This document shows, piece by piece, positions 14,325-19,289 of a stretch of 19,289 bases of DNA. How positions within the stretch are numbered: position 1 is the stretch's first letter; each line of letters opens with the position of its first letter. Origin of the DNA: CAJWBT01 sp964401855 (GTDB lineage Bacteria; Chloroflexota; Dehalococcoidia; Lucifugimonadales; UBA3495); the NCBI GenBank assembly GCA_964401855.1, contig CAYOAF010000169.1, positions 1-19,289 on the forward strand, read 5' to 3'. The notes beneath the pieces were generated by a model. That model had not been told where the DNA came from, did no database searches, and was given only the letters and a program-made list of their open reading frames with translations. Both the position numbers and the translations under genes were made by a program.

Positions 14325-15506
14325 TCAGCACTCGCCCATTTCGGTCAAACGGCCTTCCCGCCACGCCACCGCGCCCTCGCGCACCGTGAGGTAGGGGTCC
14401 AAGCGCATCTGGCCCTTCACGTTGTGCCCGGCCATGTCATGCCAGGTAAAGTGGCCTTCAAGCGTGTCGAATACCGCGGCGTCCCCGGCCATTCCCGGGG
14501 CCAGTGAGCCCAGGGAGTCTTGCAGGCCCAGCACCTGGGCGGGCCGGCTAGTGGCGGCCGACACTGCTTCCTTGAGAGGCAGGCCCAGGGCGTGGAACTG
14601 GCTTACCAGGTCGTTCATCCGGTAGACGGTCCGCTCCGGCGGTGGGACGTGGATGTCGGTGCTGATGGTGTCCGGCAAAAAGCCCTGGGCCAGGGCCGCC
14701 TTGACCACTTCGATGTCGCAGTGTACTCCGGCGTGGGCCACGTCCATGATCACCCCGCGGCCGGCGGCGGCCCGCACCTCGGGGCGGATTTCCCCCCGGC
14801 CGTCCAGGATCGACTCCGGGTTCCCATTGAAGGCGTGGGTGCATATGTCCCCCGGGCCCAGGTAATCCAGTACCTGAGGCAAGGGGATCGGCGTGCCGCT
14901 AACGTGCACCATGAGCCGGCTCCCCGACTGGTCGGCGGCGGCCCGGGCGGCCTGCATGGCGGCCGGTGCGTTCCAATAGGCCACGGCGTTGAAGTGCATC
15001 CGGACCTTGACCCCGAAGCAGAACCCGGGATTGTTCTTGACGGCGTCGGCGGTCTGGTCCACGTCGATGATCCTCATGTCGTGCAGGCCGCCGCCCAGGA
15101 GCCGGTTGGAGACCAGGCCCACCCCCGAGATGTGGAGAAAGGCCAGGAGCCGGGTGCGGTGGGCGGGAAACACGTAGTCCCGCATCGCCTCGTAGTTCTG
15201 AAACCCGGCGCTGCCGGCGTCGACGCCGGTGGTTGTGCCCGACGCCAGGCAAATGTTGTCCGGGTGGACCCCGGAGGCGTTGCCTCCATGGTAGAAATGT
15301 CCGTGGAGGTCGATGAGGCCGGGGGTGACCAGCTTGCCCGGCACATCTATGGCCGTGGCCGCCGATGCCGGGTCGATGCGGTCCGCCACGTGAGCCACCA
15401 GGCCGTTGTTGAAAGCAATGTCCCGGCGGTCATTGATTCCCTGGGCCGGGTCCAGCAGCGTGCCCCCGGTCAATACAAGGTCGTAGGCCGGCGGTGCGGT
15501 TGTCAT
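14325..15506 (-). CDS. Amidohydrolase/deacetylase-family metallohydrolase
   Basis: A TIM-barrel metal-dependent hydrolase of 393 residues, of the EF_0837/AHA_3915 deacetylase type rather than a true dihydroorotase. Metal-site residues are visible: H68 and H70 in LIDLHGHFYHGG, K167 (carboxylated lysine) in FGVKVRM, H201 in MVHVSG, H224 in CTHAFNG and D284 in STDIH. The N- and C-terminal parts form the usual beta sandwich (YDLVLTGGTLLDP, GDAAVFDTLEG). The substrate cannot be read from the sequence; relatives remove acyl groups from small molecules. The ATG has AAAGGGGG 5 bases upstream and overlaps a possible small upstream frame by ATGA. It is the last gene of the minus-strand run. Confidence 0.88.
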   Translation of the reverse strand: MTTAPPAYDLVLTGGTLLDPAQGINDRRDIAFNNGLVAHVADRIDPASAATAIDVPGKLVTPGLIDLHGHFYHGGNASGVHPDNICLASGTTTGVDAGSAGFQNYEAMRDYVFPAHRTRLLAFLHISGVGLVSNRLLGGGLHDMRIIDVDQTADAVKNNPGFCFGVKVRMHFNAVAYWNAPAAMQAARAAADQSGSRLMVHVSGTPIPLPQVLDYLGPGDICTHAFNGNPESILDGRGEIRPEVRAAAGRGVIMDVAHAGVHCDIEVVKAALAQGFLPDTISTDIHVPPPERTVYRMNDLVSQFHALGLPLKEAVSAATSRPAQVLGLQDSLGSLAPGMAGDAAVFDTLEGHFTWHDMAGHNVKGQMRLDPYLTVREGAVAWREGRLTEMGEC

Positions 15507-15628
15507 GGCGCCCCCTTTAGCAGTCTGGGTTTCCGTTGTGAGAACTCAATTACCGTCACCCTTGGCTCGTCGGGCCGGTTGGTCCAAGGAGAAGGGTCCG
15601 GACAGGTGTGGAATCCAGGTTCAGCCAC
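15503..15628 (-). CDS. Possible 41-residue protein coupled to the amidohydrolase
   Basis: A minus-strand frame from GTG (15628) reads (M)AEPGFHTCPDPSPWTNRPD then EPRVTVIEFSQRKPRLLKGAP and its TGA overlaps the amidohydrolase ATG as ATGA. A G-rich run about 8 bases upstream could bind the ribosome. The overlap is the main support; no family is recognised, and the 199-base gap may simply be non-coding leader. The remainder of this gap (15629-15705) shows nothing. Confidence 0.3.
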   Translation of the reverse strand: MAEPGFHTCPDPSPWTNRPDEPRVTVIEFSQRKPRLLKGAP

Positions 15629-15705
15629 GTACTGGGGCCCCCCGGCCGAGATTCGGGACCGGAGCCGGGTGGTGGCGCTGATATGAGGGCGGTGCGGGAA
15701 GGCGG

Positions 15706-16152
15706 CTACGAGGTCTCTTCTTCCGGCTCCGAATACTCGAGACGGCGCAGCCGAGGATAGACCAACTCCTTGGGGCGCTCCAGGTCATCGTCTGAGATGT
15801 CGGCGGACTCTTGTACCGGCCGGGAGCCCCACTTCTCGATTGCCTTCTGGATCAGCAACCGGACCACCTGGGGTGATCGGCCCTCAAGCCGGCCCAGTTG
15901 GTAAGCGAGGGTAACCGCCAATTGGCTCCTGGCAATCTGGTCAAATGCCGCGGGGTCGGTCAGGTCTTCAGGCATGCCCCCGCACTGCTCCAGAAAGTCG
16001 TCGAGCACCTGGCCGATGACGTCCGGCAGATTGGCCAACTCAATCTCCACCATGTACCCGGTGAGGGTGTCGGCCAACTCTATTATCCCCTCGTCCGGCA
16101 ACACCTGACCGTGGAGTTCCGCATGCCTGGCGCCCCTCGGGTCGTCGGTCAT
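15706..16152 (-). CDS. Acidic protein of unknown function, 148 aa
   Basis: I do not recognise this family. The protein is soluble, acidic and mainly helical. A beta-leaning start (HAELHGQVLPDEGIIELADT) is followed by amphipathic helices (VEIELANLPDVIGQVLDDFL, LAVTLAYQLGRLEG, VVRLLIQKAIEKWG) and an acidic tail (SADISDDDLE and EYSEPEEETS). No metal motif, signal or membrane segment. GGGAG upstream supports the ATG, and an extended -10 element lies 65 bases before it. It sits between the M50 protease and the amidohydrolase on the same strand. Confidence 0.75.
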   Translation of the reverse strand: MTDDPRGARHAELHGQVLPDEGIIELADTLTGYMVEIELANLPDVIGQVLDDFLEQCGGMPEDLTDPAAFDQIARSQLAVTLAYQLGRLEGRSPQVVRLLIQKAIEKWGSRPVQESADISDDDLERPKELVYPRLRRLEYSEPEEETS

Positions 16153-16213
16153 TTCCCGTCATCTCCCTGTCCAGCACACTGAATCTCACCCGCATCGGAG
16201 ACTCAAGCCAGCG

Positions 16214-16225
16214 ATTATTCTAACA
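16214..16225 (-). promoter_or_regulatory. Probable extended -10 promoter upstream of the acidic protein
   Basis: On the minus strand TGTTAGAAT is an extended -10 element (TAGAAT at 16222-16217). No good -35 box is seen at the usual distance. Transcription would start near 16210, with a leader of about 58 bases before the ATG at 16152. Confidence 0.45.
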
Positions 16226-16314
16226 CGGTTGTTCAAGGGTGGAAGGCCGGCAGCGAGACGGAAGACCCAAATTCTTAATCCGGCTATTTGTCATCCCGCG
16301 CCCCCGAGGCGAAA

Positions 16315-17016
16315 TCAGCTCCCGATGGCGACTGCGGACAGGCCCCGGACGATGGGACCGATGATGCCCCAGAGGATCCCCAAACCAAGAGCGTAATCGA
16401 ACATGACCAGCATTACCAGGAGCACCGGTCCCTGCCGTTGTATCCGTGCGTAGGCCGCAGCCCGGTCGGCGGGAATGAGGCCGGCCAGCACCTTGGAGCC
16501 GTCCAGTGGGGCCAGTGGAATCACGTTGAAGACGGCCAGAAGCAGGTTGAAGAAAATCACCAGCCCCAGGATATCGGCCAAGCCTTCCCGGAGGCCGCCG
16601 GTCATTACGTGGGTGATCCGGTTCAGGGCGGGATGAGTCGAGCCGAGCCAGCCGAGCTTGATGGGAAGCGCCAGCAGAAAGGCGAACACCAGATTGGACA
16701 ACGGCCCAGCGGCTGCCACGAGGGCGGTCCCGGTCTTTCCATGGGCCAGGTGGCGCGGATCAACGGGAACCGGCTTGCCCCAGCCGAATCCGGCCACCAG
16801 CAGCATCAGCGTACCGCCTGGGTCCAAGTGCCGGAGGGGGTTGAGGCTGACACGTCCCAGCCTTTTCGCGGTGCTATCGCCCAGACCATGGGCCACAAAG
16901 GCGTGGCTGAACTCGTGGATCGTGATGGCCACCACCAGGGAAAAAAAGACCAGCGCCGTCAGGCGCACGAAGCCGGCGGGGTCGTCGATGAGCAGCCGGT
17001 AAGAGCCGAGCAGCAT
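16315..17016 (-). CDS. Site-2 protease (M50 family) membrane metallopeptidase
   Basis: An integral membrane zinc protease of 233 residues that would cut substrates within the membrane. Zinc ligands are in HEFSH (H34, E35, H38) in the first long membrane helix and in N164-V-I-P-L-A-P-L-D172-G, the second M50 motif. NPLRHLDPGG and GWGKPVPVDPRHL between them are typical of the compact YwhC-like group without a PDZ domain. At least four hydrophobic segments are visible (about 20-33, 95-118, 148-168 and 195-228). It starts 76 bases after the preceding gene on the same strand and is probably co-transcribed with it. The substrate is unknown. Confidence 0.92.
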   Translation of the reverse strand: MLLGSYRLLIDDPAGFVRLTALVFFSLVVAITIHEFSHAFVAHGLGDSTAKRLGRVSLNPLRHLDPGGTLMLLVAGFGWGKPVPVDPRHLAHGKTGTALVAAAGPLSNLVFAFLLALPIKLGWLGSTHPALNRITHVMTGGLREGLADILGLVIFFNLLLAVFNVIPLAPLDGSKVLAGLIPADRAAAYARIQRQGPVLLVMLVMFDYALGLGILWGIIGPIVRGLSAVAIGS

Positions 17017-17092
17017 CGGCTCTAGGGGCCGGGCGCCCGGGGCTCAGGGCCCAGGTGACATCCTGTAGTCACGGCCCGCCGCCTTCCGGGCT

Positions 17093-17875
17093 TCACTCGT
17101 CCTCTTCGGGTGGCTCTTCCTCGTGCCCGGCAACCGGTTCGGGGAAGAAGACGGAGTTGGGCAGAATTGCGGCGGCCCGTCCCTTGGCAGGGGGACGTTT
17201 ACGGGGCATGTCCAACAGGGCCGCCTTCAGCCCGGCCAGGCTCTCGGGCGCCACCGCGCTCACATCGGCCACCAAGCCCTGAACGCCGACCTCGCGGATC
17301 GCTTCCAGGTCCTTGGCCACTGGAAGCTCAGGCACTTCCACCAGCAGGTACTTGTCAACCCTCTGGCCAACGCCCGCAATGGTGGCCAGGTTCGCCAATG
17401 TCCACGGCGCCGAAACCCCGGTCATGGACAGGAGCACCACGTCGATGGGGAGGGCGTCCAGGGCCCGTATTTGCTCGATGGGCATGCCGGCCTCGATGCA
17501 GAGAATCCGCGCCATGCCGTCGGGGGCCACGGCAGATACCGGTGTCCCCTCCAAAGAGAAGGCCACCAAGTCACTGCCCTCGCCTTGATAGGTCCGGGCC
17601 TCCTCTTCGGTCAGGGAAGATACGCGGAGGCCCCAGGGTATTTCTTCCCCAAACGACCTGCCCAGCTTTTTCAATGTCGGCAACCCGTTCGAGCCGGAGA
17701 TCAGGGCGGCATCCGGGACCAGCTTGGCAAGGGCTCCCATGCCGGCGGTGTAGTCGCCGGAAACCAGGCCCACTAGGGCCATGCCAGGGGTCTTCTTGGT
17801 GCGGGGCATCCCGAACCCCATCGGAACCGGCGCACCAAGACTGATTCGCTCCAGACGGTCTAGAAACTTACTCAT
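17093..17875 (-). CDS. Conserved-looking alpha/beta protein of unknown function, 260 aa
   Basis: The open frame extends upstream to 18010, but the start is best placed at the ATG at 17875, where MSKFLDRLERISLGAPVPMG begins and GGAAGGGATGG lies just before it. I cannot name the family. The sequence alternates hydrophobic strands and helices like a TIM-barrel: MALVGLVSG, AALISGSNG, SDLVAFSLEG, ARILCIEAGMP, IDVVLLSMTG, KYLLVEVPE, VQGLVADVSAV. The tail is basic then acidic (KRPPAKGR, EEEPPEEDE). It has no signal peptide. The M50 protease gene follows 76 bases downstream, so the two may act together, but this is only inferred from position. Confidence 0.8.
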   Translation of the reverse strand: MSKFLDRLERISLGAPVPMGFGMPRTKKTPGMALVGLVSGDYTAGMGALAKLVPDAALISGSNGLPTLKKLGRSFGEEIPWGLRVSSLTEEEARTYQGEGSDLVAFSLEGTPVSAVAPDGMARILCIEAGMPIEQIRALDALPIDVVLLSMTGVSAPWTLANLATIAGVGQRVDKYLLVEVPELPVAKDLEAIREVGVQGLVADVSAVAPESLAGLKAALLDMPRKRPPAKGRAAAILPNSVFFPEPVAGHEEEPPEEDE

Positions 17876-18353
17876 CCATCCCTTCCAAGTGTTAGATGCT
17901 GCAATAGTTGTTCTATTCGTTGGCTTAGCCCGGCGGTCGACCCGAGGCCAAAGCTTGTCTCCTGGAACTCCCCGGTCCGCGCCGGACTGCCGGCAACCGG
18001 GGGTCGTCACGGCTGATTATAAACCATGGAGGCCGGTTTGTCGGCCCAGGCTGTCCGTGAGCCCAGGCCCTCACCCTCGTTCCCTCTCCCAACGAGAGAG
18101 GGATGCCCTCGACGCAGTCGGGGGCTGGGTGAGGGCGCGTGCAGAGGTTCACCTTGCTTGCGGACATCGCATCCCTTTTCCCGGAGGAAACCCCTCAATC
18201 CCGGACGTGATCCAGCAGAACCTACGGGTTACCCGCGTCAGATGGCCGTAGTACAATACGCTGGCCTGGGTATCCAGCACCCAACGGGGCGGCAATCCCG
18301 TCACAGGTTAGAGGCAAGGGCATGGCGACCAAAGCAGACTGCTTGGAGGGAAT
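17876..18353. other. Gene-free divergent region holding a palindromic repeat
   Basis: 478 bases between the divergent unknown gene and the GrdB-like gene. No credible gene is seen. It contains the palindromic repeat at 18067-18136 and a TACAAT (18252-18257) that could serve as the -10 box for the GrdB-like gene; the -35 position has only TTACCC. Confidence 0.5.
18067..18136. repeat. Dispersed palindromic repeat (CCCTCACCC type)
   Basis: Outer arms GCCCTCACCC (18067-18076) and GGGTGAGGGC (18127-18136) and inner arms CCCTCTC (18082-18088) and GAGAGGG (18096-18102) build a nested hairpin of about 70 bases. Repeats of this kind, with CCCTCACCC outer arms and CCCTCTCCC inner arms, are scattered through many bacterial genomes. 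It has no coding capacity. Confidence 0.6.
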
Positions 18354-19227
18354 ATGTCAGTCGAAGTCAGAGAACTGTTGGCCAAGCCGGAGACGATCCC
18401 CTTCTCCCGCTTGAAGTACCTTGCCCGAAGCTCCGAGGAGGATGTGGCCGAGTTTTCCAACGAATTGTTCAACCTGGCGGCACTGGCCAAGGATGAAGGC
18501 GACTGGTCCCCGATGGAGCAGTTCCTGGAGCGGTGGGAAGGCCTCCTGGCCCTGCGTCTTGAGCCTCCCCTCCGTTTCGATAAAGCCCCCTGGGCCCCCC
18601 TTCACCAAGCCGCTTTCGGGGGCCCGGATCGCCGTCCTGACCACCGGCGGCATCTACGTCGAAGGTCAGACCCCCTTTGACGTGACCGGTGACTGGAGTT
18701 TCCGGGAGATTCCCCTGGACTCTCCCAGTGACCGTTTCAGGGTGGCCCACACCCACTACGACACCACCGGTGTCACCGGAGACGTGGACGCCGTTCTGGC
18801 GATCCATCGCCTGCTGGAGATGGAAGCCGAGGGCGTGATCCGTGAGGCCATGAGCCCGGCTTACAGCTTCATGGGGTACATTCCCGACCCTTCCGGCTTC
18901 ATCGAGGTTACCGCCCCGGAAGTGGGCGAACGGCTGAAGGAAGCCAAGGCGGACGGGGCCGCAATCGGCACCACTTGACCCCGGTGCCATCAGTCCGGCG
19001 GACTGATCGCCCGGGCCATCGAGGCGGCCGGCGTGCCCACCGTGGTGGTGATGCTGGACCGCCGCAAAGCGGCAACCATGGCCGTCCCCCAGGGGCTGGT
19101 GCTTCGCTTCCCCTTCGGGCGGCCCTTCGGCGCGCCGGGAAACCCGGACCAGCAGCGGGTGGTGCTGGAGGACGCCCTGGCGCTGCTCAGCTCGGCCCGG
19201 TCCGCGGCGAGCTGGAGTACTGCTTGA
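18354..19227 (+). CDS. GrdB-like reductase, candidate selenoprotein, with an apparent frameshift
   Basis: The family is glycine/sarcosine/betaine/D-proline reductase selenoprotein B-like. The ATG at 18354 follows GGAGGG. The first 82 codons (helical, ending RFDKAPWAP) lie in one frame. At a run of six C (18595-18600) the frame must shift by one to give TKPLSGARIAVLTTGGIYV, then GDWSFREIP, the THTHYDTTGVTGDVDAV motif and SFMGYIPDPSGFIEVTAPEV. The frame meets TGA at 18976 (corrected residue 208) and continues open to 19227, reading TT-U-PRCHQSGGLIARAIEAAG and VPTVVVMLDRR. The U-x-x-C pair fits the family's redox site. A hairpin follows the TGA. If real it is a selenoprotein reductase of about 290 residues; the substrate is unknown. 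Confidence 0.78.
18979..19007 (+). promoter_or_regulatory. Candidate bacterial SECIS element
   Basis: Ten bases after the in-frame TGA (18976-18978) begins a perfect 8-bp stem, ATCAGTCC (18989-18996) and GGACTGAT (19000-19007), with loop GGC (18997-18999). Bacterial SECIS hairpins lie directly downstream of the UGA inside the coding region, with the loop roughly 16-37 bases away and G at its start; here the loop begins 18 bases after the UGA with GG. It would recruit SelB to insert selenocysteine. Confidence 0.65.
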
Positions 19228-19289
19228 AAATAAGTCTATACCGGTGAAATTGTGCGGCAATCCCTCCCCGCAATCGTCTTTCCGGCGCA

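Noticed and set aside
14520..15686. 388-codon open frame on the plus strand
   Set aside because: It is the antisense of the amidohydrolase, whose metal-site residues are intact on the minus strand.
17876..18010. N-terminal extension of the unknown alpha/beta protein
   Set aside because: The extra 45 residues look non-coding (arginine and proline rich, no pattern), and a good ribosome site precedes the ATG at 17875.
1..19289. CRISPR array
   Set aside because: No evenly spaced repeats of 23-40 bases with unique spacers were seen; the repeats present are single pairs or heptamers.

Overview
The window is GC-rich, ordinary-looking bacterial chromosome. Gene content points to Chloroflexota, probably a Dehalococcoidia or SAR202-like lineage: a ClpC with a UVR motif, the radA, pheST-moeA and infC-rpmI-rplT sets, a bacterial PAC2-family protein and several unnamed conserved proteins. 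That placement rests on my reading of the proteins, not on a search.

Layout. 1-3480 (+): the 3' part of clpC, a strong terminator hairpin, then radA behind an extended -10 promoter. 3481-4905: no intact gene, but a graveyard of mobile-element debris. It holds the 3' half of a tRNA-Arg(UCU) gene cut exactly at the anticodon loop and still carrying its terminator, a frameshifted KOW-like small gene, a TPR fragment, and the start of one transposase gene interrupted by the left end of an IS3-family element. 4907-10381 (+): a near-consensus promoter drives pheS and pheT, followed by moeA (molybdopterin molybdotransferase) and an overlapping small unknown gene. 10700-11990 (-): infC-rpmI-rplT with a promoter, a non-AUG infC start and a shared terminator. 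12020-13227 (-): a peptidase M20-like remnant and a PAC2-family gene. 13598-14260 (+): a lipoprotein with a PrcB-like domain. 14325-17875 (-): a run of genes for an unknown alpha/beta protein, an M50 site-2 protease, an acidic unknown protein, a possible 41-residue protein and an amidohydrolase. 18354-19227 (+): a GrdB-like reductase gene.

The most striking item is this last gene. Its reading frame passes through an in-frame TGA at 18976-18978 at the place where a UxxC redox motif is expected. A perfect 8-bp hairpin with a GGC loop starts 10 nt downstream, as a bacterial SECIS element would. Codons before and after the TGA both encode family-like sequence, so this is a good candidate selenoprotein. 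The same gene also has an apparent +1 frameshift at a run of six C (18595-18600), so automatic annotation would split it into three meaningless pieces.

Functional themes are protein quality control (ClpC, site-2 protease, PAC2), DNA repair (RadA), translation (PheST, IF3, L35, L20) and molybdenum cofactor synthesis (MoeA). I see no CRISPR array, intact rRNA or tRNA gene, prophage or complete insertion sequence.
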